Below are positions 57,127 through 64,000 of a stretch of DNA of 64,000 bases, one piece after another. The stretch comes from Salinivenus lutea (GTDB lineage Bacteria > Bacteroidota > Rhodothermia > Rhodothermales > Salinibacteraceae). The DNA lies in NCBI GenBank assembly GCA_002894685.1, contig NCRC01000003.1:1-64000 (forward strand), read 5' to 3'. The notes beneath the pieces are model-generated. The model was not told where the DNA came from, ran no database searches, and worked only from the letters and a program-made list of their open reading frames with translations. The stretch's first letter is position 1. Each line of letters starts with the position of its first letter. A program made the position numbers and the translations under genes.

Positions 57127-58638
57127 ATGAATTTGCTTTACGATTCCGTTTTCACGGTCGACACGTCCGACGGACGCACAACCTGCAGCCTGCCGCGCAT
57201 TTATTCGTTGTTGGACGCCGACGCAGTTGAGGGCTTCTCACGTCTTCAGGCGCATCAAAAACAGGCCTGGCACTGCTTTCTCGCCCAGCTCGGCGCGATT
57301 GCTACTGAAGAGCGGAATATTCCTGATTCAGAGAACGGGTGGCGCGATGCACTGTCGGCCCTCACAGACGACGCCGCCTGGAATCTGTACACCGAAGACC
57401 TGAGAAAGCCGGCATTCATGCAGCCCCCGGTGCCGGAAGACACGCTGGAGGACTTCGCCCCGATTCACGTCACCGAGTACGATGTGCCCACCCTCTCAAA
57501 GAATCACGCGCTCAAGACGCGGCGGATGCACGACCCCGACGATGAGCACTGGGTGTACATGCTGGTGAATGTGCAGACCACGGGATTCTACGCCGGATCG
57601 GGAAATCGGCGGACCTCCCGCATGAACGGCAGCTACGCCAGCCGCCCGTTTTTCGGCCTCACGCCGAGCCTACGGCTGGGGCCGTGGATTATGCACGACA
57701 TCGATGTGTTGCGCACCCACGTCGATAAGATTGAACAGCGATACAACTTTCGGCGCGAGGCCACGCCGCTGCTCTGGACCGAGTCCTGGGACGGCACCGA
57801 AAGCTTCGACCTCGAAGAGCTGCATCCGCTGTACATCGACTGCCCACGACGCATCCGGCAGGGCAAGACGTGGATGAAGACGAGCACGTCCGCCGAGCGC
57901 GTAACGGGCGATGTCAACGGGCAAACCGGCGATCCGTGGGCGCCCATTGACGAGCGGGAAAACAAGGTGCTCAACCCGAGCCGGAATGCATTCGAGTATA
58001 GACAGTTGTCGGAAATCCTCTTCGGCGACCGGTACCGACTTCCCGTCAGTTTCGAGGAAGAAACCAAGGGCTACGTGGTGTGCCGCGCCGTGACCGGCGA
58101 GCAGGGCGGACGGGTGCACAACCTCCAACGGGTAGTCAAATTTTCCAACCGCCGTCGCGTCTGGGGTGAAATTGAGCAGGAGGCCGAACGACGCGTCAAA
58201 CGGGCGGAAACGGCCGCCGAGATTCTCTCGCAGGCGCTCTACCTCATGCTCAAAGACGACCGGGATGACGGCAAACGGGAGCAGGTCCCCGACCGCCTCC
58301 AGGAGGGACAGAATCGACAGATTAACGCCTTCCACGAGCGTGTAGACAGGTGCTTTTTCCGATACCTCTTGGAAACGCCGAATATCAGTGCCGAGCACAG
58401 AAATGCCTTCTGGGATACCATCCTGGTAGGGGCACTTCGGTCCCAGTTCGACGAAGCCAGGCACCTATGCCCCGAAAAAGACCGGTGGCACCGACAGGCG
58501 CGTGCACAGTCGGCCTTCGACAACCGGATCAAATCCGAATTGGATTACGCCAAACAGTTCGCAAACGATCATGATCACACAGACAGAGAACAAGACAGAA
58601 TCGAAAAACCCGACGGAACGGCTGTGGCAAACGTATGA
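57127..58638 (+). CDS. casA: Cascade large subunit Cse1 (CasA, Cas8e)
   Basis: The subunit that recognises the PAM in type I-E Cascade; 503 residues from the ATG at 57127 (MNLLYDSVF), or 505 from a GTG at 57121 overlapping the cas3 stop. The N-terminal NLLYDSVFTV is typical of the family. A Gly/Asn/Arg loop (FYAGSGNRRTSRMNGSYASRPFFGLTPSLRLGPWIMHDID) corresponds to the L1-like region near the foot of Cascade. The C-terminal helical bundle is rich in Glu/Arg (EIEQEAERRVKRAETAAEILSQALYLML). It overlaps cse2 by 68 bp. Confidence 0.93.
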   Translation: MNLLYDSVFTVDTSDGRTTCSLPRIYSLLDADAVEGFSRLQAHQKQAWHCFLAQLGAIATEERNIPDSENGWRDALSALTDDAAWNLYTEDLRKPAFMQPPVPEDTLEDFAPIHVTEYDVPTLSKNHALKTRRMHDPDDEHWVYMLVNVQTTGFYAGSGNRRTSRMNGSYASRPFFGLTPSLRLGPWIMHDIDVLRTHVDKIEQRYNFRREATPLLWTESWDGTESFDLEELHPLYIDCPRRIRQGKTWMKTSTSAERVTGDVNGQTGDPWAPIDERENKVLNPSRNAFEYRQLSEILFGDRYRLPVSFEEETKGYVVCRAVTGEQGGRVHNLQRVVKFSNRRRVWGEIEQEAERRVKRAETAAEILSQALYLMLKDDRDDGKREQVPDRLQEGQNRQINAFHERVDRCFFRYLLETPNISAEHRNAFWDTILVGALRSQFDEARHLCPEKDRWHRQARAQSAFDNRIKSELDYAKQFANDHDHTDREQDRIEKPDGTAVANV

Positions 58639-59065
58639 CGACCTGCCGAATGGTGCTCAGGCCGAGCTTCGGCGAGGTACCCCGTCTGGACCCTTCTGGC
58701 GTATGCTTGCCAGTGTCGGCGAGGAGCGAGAACCCGATTCCAAAAAACTATCTAAATGGAAGCTTCTCATCCAATGCGTGGCTATCGCTGGGTATTCGGG
58801 GACACCGTTCGGTCTTGCTCTTAAACAGGCCGAGTATTCGGAAGCTCGTCTGAAGCGCCTTCTGGAAGCCGACAACGACCAGCTTTCAACACTCCTCCGT
58901 CGTACAGCCAAGCAGCTCGCCAGCGCCGACCAGAAAGCCAACTGGAATACGGTTCGAAGACTGCTCTTCGAAGAGGAAGAAGTGGAGGAGGTTCGTCTCC
59001 AAATCGCACAGGAATACTACACCTACGACACGAATTCGAATCAAGACGACAGTCCCGATGAGTAA
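58571..59065 (+). CDS. casB: Cascade small subunit Cse2 (CasB)
   Basis: A 164-residue helical protein, two copies of which line the belly of Cascade and stabilise the R-loop. Recognised by LPNGAQAELRRGTPSGPFWRMLA, GYSGTPFGLALKQAEYSEARLKRLLEADNDQLSTLLRRTAKQLAS and WNTVRRLL. The start at 58571 makes an unusually long 68-bp overlap with cse1; no clear in-frame start after the cse1 stop keeps the conserved first helix. The codon use is less GC-rich than in the neighbours. Its 3' end overlaps cas7e by 8 bp. Confidence 0.9.
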   Translation: MITQTENKTESKNPTERLWQTYDDLPNGAQAELRRGTPSGPFWRMLASVGEEREPDSKKLSKWKLLIQCVAIAGYSGTPFGLALKQAEYSEARLKRLLEADNDQLSTLLRRTAKQLASADQKANWNTVRRLLFEEEEVEEVRLQIAQEYYTYDTNSNQDDSPDE

Positions 59066-60317
59066 ATTTCTGCAGTTCCACACGCTCACCTCCTACCCCG
59101 GAACCTTACTGAACCGGGATGACGCCGGATTCGCGAAGACCCTCCCTTTCGGCAATGCCATGCGGACCCGCGTGTCCTCACAGTGCCTCAAGTATCACTG
59201 GCGGCACTACGACGGCAAGCACGCCATCCGAAAGGCGGGCGACATGTCCATTCGCTCCCGCCGGACCTTTCGAAAAAAGATTGCCGACGAGCTCGTCGAG
59301 GACGGATTCGACGAGCGGCTGACGGCCGCCGTTACGTTCGGCATTTTGGAAATGGCCCGGAACGGCGACGTGACGAAGGGGAAAATCAAGGACAACGTGC
59401 AGCCAGTGCTTGAGGCGGACGCCCCCCTCGACGAGCTCACCATCAAGAACATCGTCGTCTTCGGCAAGCCGGAGATTGACTACCTGAAGTCCGTGGCCGA
59501 AGACACGCTGACCGCTCTCAAGGAGAAGGACTACGACGAAGATAGTGTCGCCCAGACGCGGGACGCCATCGCCGACCTGCTCAGCACTAAGGAGTTGAGC
59601 AACAATCTCCGCGGGATGAGCAACGCAATGGGCATCGACGCTGCCATGCACGGACGGATGGTGACCAGCGACGTGCTAGCTCAGGGCGACGCCGCGGTTC
59701 ACGTGGCTCACGCCATCACGACCCACGCGCAGCAGCGCGAAGACGATTACTTTACCGCGGTCGATGAGCTTCACGATGAGGGAACCGGCGGGGAGGAGGC
59801 CGGGGCGGCCCTCATCCAGAGCAAGGAGTTGACCTCGGGGCTGTTTTACAGCTATGTCGTCGTGGACGTGCCGCTGCTGGTGTCGAACCTCGAAGGCTGC
59901 GCCCGTAGCGAGTGGGTGAACGCGGATCTCACCCTTACGACTGACGTGCTCCAGCGCTTCCTCCATACGATTACGAACGTCTCGCCGGGAGCGAAGCTGA
60001 GTTCAACAGCGCCGTACGCGAAGGCCGAGTTCGTCATGGTCGAAAGCGGCGAAGAACAACCCCGAACGCTCGCGAACGCTTTCAAGGAAGCCGCCGACGG
60101 CGACAATCTCTTGGAAGCGAGTGTTCAGAAACTGACGCAGTACACCCACGACATCGACGAAATGTACGGACAGAAAGTGGATGGGGAAATGGTCCCGCAC
60201 GAGGACCGAATTTGCGCGACCATGGCCGACGCTGAGGTCCCCGCTCCTCGAACGACTGTCAGCGAGATCGCCGACGACTGGATTCCGTCTCAGCTCACAA
60301 CCTCCACAGGCGCATGA
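59058..60317 (+). CDS. casC: Cascade backbone subunit Cas7e (CasC/Cse4)
   Basis: A 419-residue RAMP-type protein that forms the six-subunit backbone along the crRNA. Family marks: FLQFHTLTSYPGTLLNRDDAGFAKTLPFGNAMRTRVSSQCLKYHWRHY at the start (RDD-AG-K and R-R-SSQ-K pattern), VAHAITTHAQQREDDYFTAVDEL, GAALIQSKELTSGLFYSYVVVDVPLL and PGAKLSSTAPYAKAEFVMVE. It overlaps cse2 by 8 bp and cas5e by 4 bp, so the Cascade genes are translationally coupled. Confidence 0.94.
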   Translation: MSKFLQFHTLTSYPGTLLNRDDAGFAKTLPFGNAMRTRVSSQCLKYHWRHYDGKHAIRKAGDMSIRSRRTFRKKIADELVEDGFDERLTAAVTFGILEMARNGDVTKGKIKDNVQPVLEADAPLDELTIKNIVVFGKPEIDYLKSVAEDTLTALKEKDYDEDSVAQTRDAIADLLSTKELSNNLRGMSNAMGIDAAMHGRMVTSDVLAQGDAAVHVAHAITTHAQQREDDYFTAVDELHDEGTGGEEAGAALIQSKELTSGLFYSYVVVDVPLLVSNLEGCARSEWVNADLTLTTDVLQRFLHTITNVSPGAKLSSTAPYAKAEFVMVESGEEQPRTLANAFKEAADGDNLLEASVQKLTQYTHDIDEMYGQKVDGEMVPHEDRICATMADAEVPAPRTTVSEIADDWIPSQLTTSTGA

Positions 60318-60997
60318 CTGTCTCTATTCTTCGATTCGAAGCCCCGATGATGAGTTTTGGGGCACCCATCGTCAGTGAGGAAGGGCGCATCCAACCCTAT
60401 CCCGCCCTGTCCATGATGACGGGGCTGCTTGCTAATGCGCTTGGCTACGACCGGAGTGAGGCCGAAAAACACGAACGTCTCCAGCAGGCCCTCTCCTACG
60501 CAGTACGGGAAGATGTCCCCGGCGCAAAAATCGTGGACTATCAGACTGCGGACCTCGGCCAGCCACACCTGCAGGCAAAGGGCAAGCGCGATAGCGTGGC
60601 CTGGACGACGTGGGGACATCTCGACCAGCGCGGTAGCGGAAATACGGACACGACAAACATTCGCCATCGGGAATACTGGGCCGATGCGCAGCACACCGTC
60701 GCGCTCCAAGTAGAGAATATGTCCGCGGCCGAGATTCGGGAGGCGTTGGTTCGTCCCGAGCGTCCGCTGTTTATCGGCCGCAAGCCGTGTCTCCCCGCGG
60801 AGCGTCTGTTTCGAACCACTGTGGAGGCTGAATCGCTTACGAACGCGCTTCAGCGTTCAGAAACGATTCCGGATGATGTGATGCCGCGGCGTCTCTGGCG
60901 GGAGTCCGACGCGGGCACTCCGGTCACCGATGCCCGCGACTGGACGAATCAGATTCACGTTGGCGAGCGCCGCGTCGAGGAAACAGAATTCCCGTAG
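60314..60997 (+). CDS. casD: Cascade subunit Cas5e (CasD)
   Basis: A 227-residue RAMP protein that binds the 5' handle of the crRNA. The N-terminal VSILRFEAPMMSFGAPIVSEEGRIQPYPALSMMTGLLANALGYDRSE and the central RPERPLFIGRKPCLPAERLF are type I-E Cas5 signatures. It is the last gene of the tightly overlapping cas3-cas5e block. After its stop (60995-60997) the order is broken by a 163-bp gap carrying the mini-CRISPR at 61011-61100. Confidence 0.93.
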   Translation: MTVSILRFEAPMMSFGAPIVSEEGRIQPYPALSMMTGLLANALGYDRSEAEKHERLQQALSYAVREDVPGAKIVDYQTADLGQPHLQAKGKRDSVAWTTWGHLDQRGSGNTDTTNIRHREYWADAQHTVALQVENMSAAEIREALVRPERPLFIGRKPCLPAERLFRTTVEAESLTNALQRSETIPDDVMPRRLWRESDAGTPVTDARDWTNQIHVGERRVEETEFP

Positions 60998-61010
60998 TCA
61001 TTCGACACTT

Positions 61011-61100
61011 CATTCCCCCGTTCCCACGGGGATAGACCGCCCCCTTTCATACGTACGATACCGTATTTCCCAGTGACTCCACATCCGTGGAGAACGTCTT
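61011..61100 (+). CRISPR. Degenerate repeat-spacer-repeat mini-array inside the cas operon (CreA/CreR-like)
   Basis: Unit one (61011-61039, 29 nt) has the exact layout of a type I-E repeat: 5 nt, stem CCCCGT (61016-61021), loop TCCC, stem ACGGGG (61026-61031), 8-nt tail ATAGACCG (compare the E. coli tail ATAAACCG). Then 32 nt (61040-61071), the canonical I-E spacer length. Unit two (61072-61100, 29 nt) has a different sequence but the same layout: 5 nt, stem CTCCAC (61077-61082), loop ATCC, stem GTGGAG (61087-61092), 8 nt. The stems are exactly 61 nt apart. Cas6e, encoded 61 bp downstream, should cut such hairpins. The structure is seen directly; a regulatory crRNA-like function is inferred from known CreA/CreR elements of Cascade operons. 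Confidence 0.65.
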
Positions 61101-61160
61101 GCTCATCCGGTCGGAATTGAACTTCCATAACAATCCTCCTTTCCAAACGCCCTCTGTAAA

Positions 61161-61940
61161 ATGCCAGACTTGCACATGGTGCAGCTCGGCCTCGACGCCA
61201 AAGGCCTCACCACGCTCGGCAAAATGCTGCACCTGCCCCTTGCCCAAACCGACACCGGCTACCTCGTCCACTGCGCCCTCGGCGAGCTTTTCGGGGATGA
61301 CGCCCCTCAACCGTTCAGCATCGAGAACGAATCCGAGAACGGCCGGCGGGTGCGCGTCCTCGGCTACGCCGACGCGAACGCCGATACGCTTCAGTCCCAC
61401 GCCCAGCTCGACGCTAGCCCCACGGTCTACGAGATCTGCGCCTGGGACCGGCTCGCCGCCAAGCCCATGCCGGAGACGTTCCCGGAGGGCATGCCCCTCC
61501 GGTTCGAACTCCGCGCCTGCCCCGTCGTCCGCAAAGCCTCCGCGGGCGAGGGCATCAATCAGAACGGCGACACACGCACCTGGGAGGAGGGCGACGAGCT
61601 CGACGCCTTTCTCGCCGAGGCCTGGAAAACCCCCGGGGAGGACCTGAACCGCGAACAGGTCTACCGCGACTGGCTGGATCGACAGTTTGAGATCCGCGGC
61701 GGCGCCGAGGTGGATCCCGACGCGATCACCATGCAGCGGTTCTCCATCGAGCGCATGACGCGCCGCGTCCCGAAGAATGGGAGCAGCGAGCGAAAAGCCG
61801 ACACGATCAAGCGCCCCGACGTGACCCTCACCGGCACCCTCCAGGTCACCGACGGCGACGCGTTCGTGGACCTCCTCCGCTCCGGCCTCGGGCGGCACAA
61901 GAGCTTCGGCTACGGGATGCTCAAGGTGCGACGGGCGTAA
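61161..61940 (+). CDS. casE: crRNA-processing endoribonuclease Cas6e (CasE/Cse3)
   Basis: A 259-residue RAMP-fold endonuclease that cuts repeat RNA and stays bound to the 3' hairpin. The likely catalytic His37 is in TGYLVHCALGELFGDD; the C-terminal hallmark is RPDVTLTGTLQVTDGDAFVDLLRSGLGRHKSFGYGMLKVRRA, with the Gly-rich RAMP loop. Unlike the overlapping upstream genes it has its own 5' region containing the mini-array, and its codon use is more GC-rich, which suggests separate expression or history. The ATG at 61161 is taken as the start. Confidence 0.94.
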   Translation: MPDLHMVQLGLDAKGLTTLGKMLHLPLAQTDTGYLVHCALGELFGDDAPQPFSIENESENGRRVRVLGYADANADTLQSHAQLDASPTVYEICAWDRLAAKPMPETFPEGMPLRFELRACPVVRKASAGEGINQNGDTRTWEEGDELDAFLAEAWKTPGEDLNREQVYRDWLDRQFEIRGGAEVDPDAITMQRFSIERMTRRVPKNGSSERKADTIKRPDVTLTGTLQVTDGDAFVDLLRSGLGRHKSFGYGMLKVRRA

Positions 61941-62016
61941 TCCGGGGGGACGGATGGAAGTGCAGGTCCTGATTCCTATCAGAATGGACGAATGAATGTG
62001 AGCCGACGAACGAACG

Positions 62017-62376
62017 ATGCTACCTCGTCCTGAGCCGTACGACGATCTTGGCTTCACCGGAGATGCGCGGCGCGCACTGATCGACCGCGACATCTCTGCT
62101 GGGGAGGTGCGGCAGGCCCTGCATGAGGGTATGGTCCTCCGCGTCTATCCGGAGACCACTCCTACAGCCCGACTCCTCCTCACCTGGATGGACCGGGAGG
62201 CGATCTTTGGGACCTACGACCGGGGACGCCCTGTTCATGTAGTTGCGTCCAACAATGACGAAGCGAGACGCACGACGATCATCACGACCTACGAGCCGGA
62301 TCCCAATCAATGGATCGATCAATTCCGATGGAAACGGACCTGGACCAGCGAGACGAACACGTGGAGACAAGCCTAA
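62017..62376 (+). CDS. DUF4258 protein, probable toxin of a toxin-antitoxin pair
   Basis: A 119-residue protein. The C-terminal half AIFGTYDRGRPVHVVASNNDEARRTTIITTYEPDPNQWID is the DUF4258 signature (ligand/RNase-like small domain, terminating in TxYEPD-x-W). The N-terminal part (FTGDARRALIDRDISAGEVRQALHEGMV) fits the family. Such genes are usually followed by a YgiT-type zinc-finger gene, as here (62310-62633, overlapping by 67 bp), and the pair is annotated as a putative type II toxin-antitoxin module. It interrupts the usual cas6e-cas1 order. Confidence 0.85.
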   Translation: MLPRPEPYDDLGFTGDARRALIDRDISAGEVRQALHEGMVLRVYPETTPTARLLLTWMDREAIFGTYDRGRPVHVVASNNDEARRTTIITTYEPDPNQWIDQFRWKRTWTSETNTWRQA

Positions 62377-62633
62377 CTCCGGGTCACCCGTGCCGACAGT
62401 GTCCGGAAGGCACCTACGAAAAAGGAACGGTCACGGAAACCCTCGAACGAGGGGATACCGTCGTGGTCGTAAAAGACGTGCCGGCCCTCGTGTGCGACGT
62501 ATGCGGCAACTCGCTGCTTGCGGAGGAGGAAGTCGAGCGGTTGCAGCGCATCCTCGAGCAGGCCGAGGCTCAAAGCGTCGAGTTGCAAAGCCGCCGCTAC
62601 CAGCCACTTCAGGAAGTGGGGAAGAACTGTTGA
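62310..62633 (+). CDS. YgiT-type zinc-finger protein, probable antitoxin
   Basis: Up to 107 residues from the ATG at 62310, or 101 from an ATG at 62328. The zinc finger has two CxxC pairs: CRQC near residue 28 and CDVC near residue 62, in the MqsA/YgiT N-terminal pattern (VKDVPALVCDVCGNSLLAEEEVERLQRILEQAEAQ). No full helix-turn-helix antitoxin domain follows, so this is the short form. It overlaps the DUF4258 gene and ends 37 bp before cas1, so it is likely to be part of the cas transcript. Confidence 0.85.
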   Translation: MDRSIPMETDLDQRDEHVETSLTPGHPCRQCPEGTYEKGTVTETLERGDTVVVVKDVPALVCDVCGNSLLAEEEVERLQRILEQAEAQSVELQSRRYQPLQEVGKNC

Positions 62634-62670
62634 ATGAGACGGGCGGCCCATAACCCACAATCCATCCGCC

Positions 62671-63564
62671 ATGGCCCTCAAAGGACGCCTCGGCCTCGAA
62701 ACCGCCCGCGTGCCCCACGCCGACCGCCACGGGCTCATGTGGCTGGAGCGGGGGCGGCTGGCCGTCGAGAACGGCAACCTCGTCTTTACCACCGCCGGCT
62801 TTGACGACCTGGAGGCCGGGGCCTACGACATTCCCTATCAGCAGGTGTCCAACATCCTGCTCGGCCCCGGCGGCGTGGTGAGCCACGACGCCCTCCGCAT
62901 CCTCGCCCGCCGCGACACCGGCCTGCTCGCCGTCGGCTCCAAGGGCGTGCGCCTCTACGCCGTGAGCATGCCGTTTGGCCCCGACAGTGCCGACCGCGCC
63001 CGACGTCATGCCACCCTCTGGGCCGACGAGGACGCGCGTGTCGACGTGGCCCGCGCGATGTATCGCATCCGGCTTGGCGGCGAACTGCCGGCTCACCAGC
63101 GCGACCTCAACTCCCTCCGGGGCATCGAGGGACGGCGCGTGAAAAAGGTCTACCAGAACCTGGCCGACCAGTACGGGGTGGAGTGGAACGGACGCCGCTA
63201 CGACCGCGACAACCCCGAGTCGAACGACACCGTTAATAAGGCCATCAACCACGCGGTGACGGCGCTGTACGCCTCGGCCCGCATCGCCGTGGCCGTGACC
63301 GGCACCGTGCCCGAACTCGGCTTCATCCACGAGTCGTCCGGGCATGCCTTTGCGCTCGATATTGCGGATCTCTTTCGGAGCTCCGTCGCCCTACCTATTG
63401 CCTTTCAGGCGACGAAGAATCTGGAGCGGCGGCCCGACCGGAGCGTGGAGGGCACGACCCGTCGGCTGGCCGGGCGCACGCTCCGGGACGACGACGTCAT
63501 TCCCGACATGATTGACAAAATAAAGGAGGTCCTCGATGTCGATGACGATCGCGGTGACGCGTAA
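62671..63564 (+). CDS. cas1: CRISPR integrase Cas1 (type I-E)
   Basis: A 297-residue integrase subunit that inserts spacers. By alignment to E. coli Cas1 the metal ligands are Glu153 (LRGIEGRRVKKVYQNLADQYGV), His220 (GFIHESSGHAFALDIADLFRS) and Asp233. The N-terminal beta-domain (GLMWLERGRLAVENGNLVFTT) and the GVVSHDALRILARRDTGLLAVG segment are typical of subtype I-E. All active-site residues are kept. It overlaps cas2 by 29 bp. Confidence 0.95.
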   Translation: MALKGRLGLETARVPHADRHGLMWLERGRLAVENGNLVFTTAGFDDLEAGAYDIPYQQVSNILLGPGGVVSHDALRILARRDTGLLAVGSKGVRLYAVSMPFGPDSADRARRHATLWADEDARVDVARAMYRIRLGGELPAHQRDLNSLRGIEGRRVKKVYQNLADQYGVEWNGRRYDRDNPESNDTVNKAINHAVTALYASARIAVAVTGTVPELGFIHESSGHAFALDIADLFRSSVALPIAFQATKNLERRPDRSVEGTTRRLAGRTLRDDDVIPDMIDKIKEVLDVDDDRGDA

Positions 63565-63955
63565 CACGCCCGGCCGGTTCGATGGCTTCCTCTGCTCCTG
63601 TATGCAGGAGATTGCCCCCGGCACCTACGTTGCGCCCACCATGTCGGTGTCGGTTCGTGAGCGGGTGTGGGGGGTGCTGATGGAGTGGGAGGGACTGTTG
63701 CCCGACGAGGACGCCGGCGTGGTCTTTTTCTGGCGCGACGCCGAGGCCCCCTCGGGGCTTCAGATTCGCATGCTCGGCTGGCCGAAGAAAGAGTTCATCG
63801 AACACGAAGGGGTGTGGCTCACGCTCCGCGATCTGACCGAGGCGCACGATGTGGAAGAATTGCTGGAGCAGCAGGACCCGGAGGAGCCGTCCATCGATGC
63901 GGACGACCCGATGCTTTTCAGTCCGGACCGGCTGACGACCGACGGAGACGCGTGA
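63536..63955 (+). CDS. cas2: Cas2 (type I-E, E. coli type)
   Basis: A 139-residue partner of Cas1 in the integration complex. The I-E type N-terminus TIAVTRNTPGRFDGFLCSCMQEIAPGTYVAPTMSVSVRERVWGVLMEW and GVVFFWRDAEAPSGLQIRMLGWPKKEFIEHEGVWLTLRDL fit the family; about 40 extra acidic residues form the tail, and there is no fused DnaQ domain. ATG at 63536 or 63542. The frame overlaps the end of cas1. The CRISPR array is expected just downstream. Confidence 0.93.
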   Translation: MSMTIAVTRNTPGRFDGFLCSCMQEIAPGTYVAPTMSVSVRERVWGVLMEWEGLLPDEDAGVVFFWRDAEAPSGLQIRMLGWPKKEFIEHEGVWLTLRDLTEAHDVEELLEQQDPEEPSIDADDPMLFSPDRLTTDGDA

Positions 63956-64000
63956 GGAACGATCTTGGAATTAGGCGTCGGCTCAGGCGGCATTAGACTC
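63956..64000. other. Start of the region downstream of cas2 (probable leader)
   Basis: The last 45 bp contain no repeat unit. In type I-E loci the leader and array normally follow cas2, so this is probably the beginning of a leader, but nothing in these bases proves it. Confidence 0.3.

Noticed and set aside
61073-61120. A 15-codon GTG-started frame overlapping the second hairpin, as a possible CreT-type toxin.
   Set aside because: It has only one AGA codon, no start signals, and overlaps the putative antitoxin repeat; nothing distinguishes it from chance.
60955-61146. A 63-codon - strand ORF antisense to the cas5e-cas6e gap.
   Set aside because: Antisense frames stay open easily in this GC-rich DNA; it runs into cas5e, and the hairpin structure explains the sequence better.

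Overview
The window is 64 kb of GC-rich chromosomal DNA. Its proteins are strongly acidic (many Asp/Glu runs) and its genes resemble those of Bacteroidota and Rhodothermota: FecR plus an STN-type TonB receptor with a DUF4249 lipoprotein, bacillithiol genes (bshC, bshB1), SSS symporters, an NAGK-type sugar kinase and a fused NagZ/serine hydrolase. With few Shine-Dalgarno sites, this fits a halophilic Rhodothermota such as Salinibacter. The organism is an inference; no rRNA gene is present, and I saw no tRNA gene.

Layout. 1-7 kb: the end of an unknown acidic protein, a small acidic protein, then an ECF sigma factor, a FecR anti-sigma factor, a TonB-dependent receptor and a DUF4249 lipoprotein, which look like one trans-envelope signalling and uptake unit. 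7-30 kb: housekeeping genes, mostly on the + strand (recX, AI-2E transporter, purine nucleoside phosphorylase, hisD, hisC, bifunctional nuclease, bshC, HD hydrolase, leuS, bshB1, efp, accB, accC, gcvH, guaA, an LpoA-like lipoprotein-type protein, bamD, nadD), with a three-gene - strand block at 15.6-17.9 kb. 30-36 kb: a compact - strand run (thrC, MliC-like lipoprotein, frameshifted csaA, adenine deaminase, FAD oxidoreductase). 36-44 kb: a probable muropeptide or amino-sugar recovery locus with two SSS symporters (one frameshifted in a G run), a GlcNAc-type kinase and a NagZ-serine hydrolase fusion. 44-54 kb: a decayed DUF5615 gene, an MFS transporter, NfeD with two SPFH proteins, a lipoprotein, a six-PAS histidine kinase and a DnaQ-like exonuclease.

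53.8-64 kb is a type I-E CRISPR-Cas locus. The order is a 5' remnant of a second cas3, an AT-richer stretch, then cas3, cse1 (casA), cse2 (casB), cas7e, cas5e, a 163-bp gap, cas6e, a DUF4258/YgiT toxin-antitoxin-like pair, cas1 and cas2. The main array is not in the window and probably lies just beyond 64000.

The most interesting feature is in the cas5e-cas6e gap (61011-61100). A 29-nt sequence has exactly the architecture of a type I-E repeat (5 nt, 6-bp stem, 4-nt loop, 8-nt tail ending ACCG). It is followed by 32 nt, and then by a second 29-nt unit whose sequence has diverged but whose 6-bp stem and 4-nt loop sit at exactly the same offset (+61). This repeat-spacer-repeat mini-array inside the Cascade operon resembles the CRISPR-like regulatory RNAs known as CreA (antitoxin of CreTA) or CreR (cas autorepressor). 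No CreT-like toxin could be identified, so an autoregulatory crRNA-like RNA or an orphaned mini-array are the leading explanations. The DUF4258/YgiT pair between cas6e and cas1 is a second possible addiction element in the same locus.
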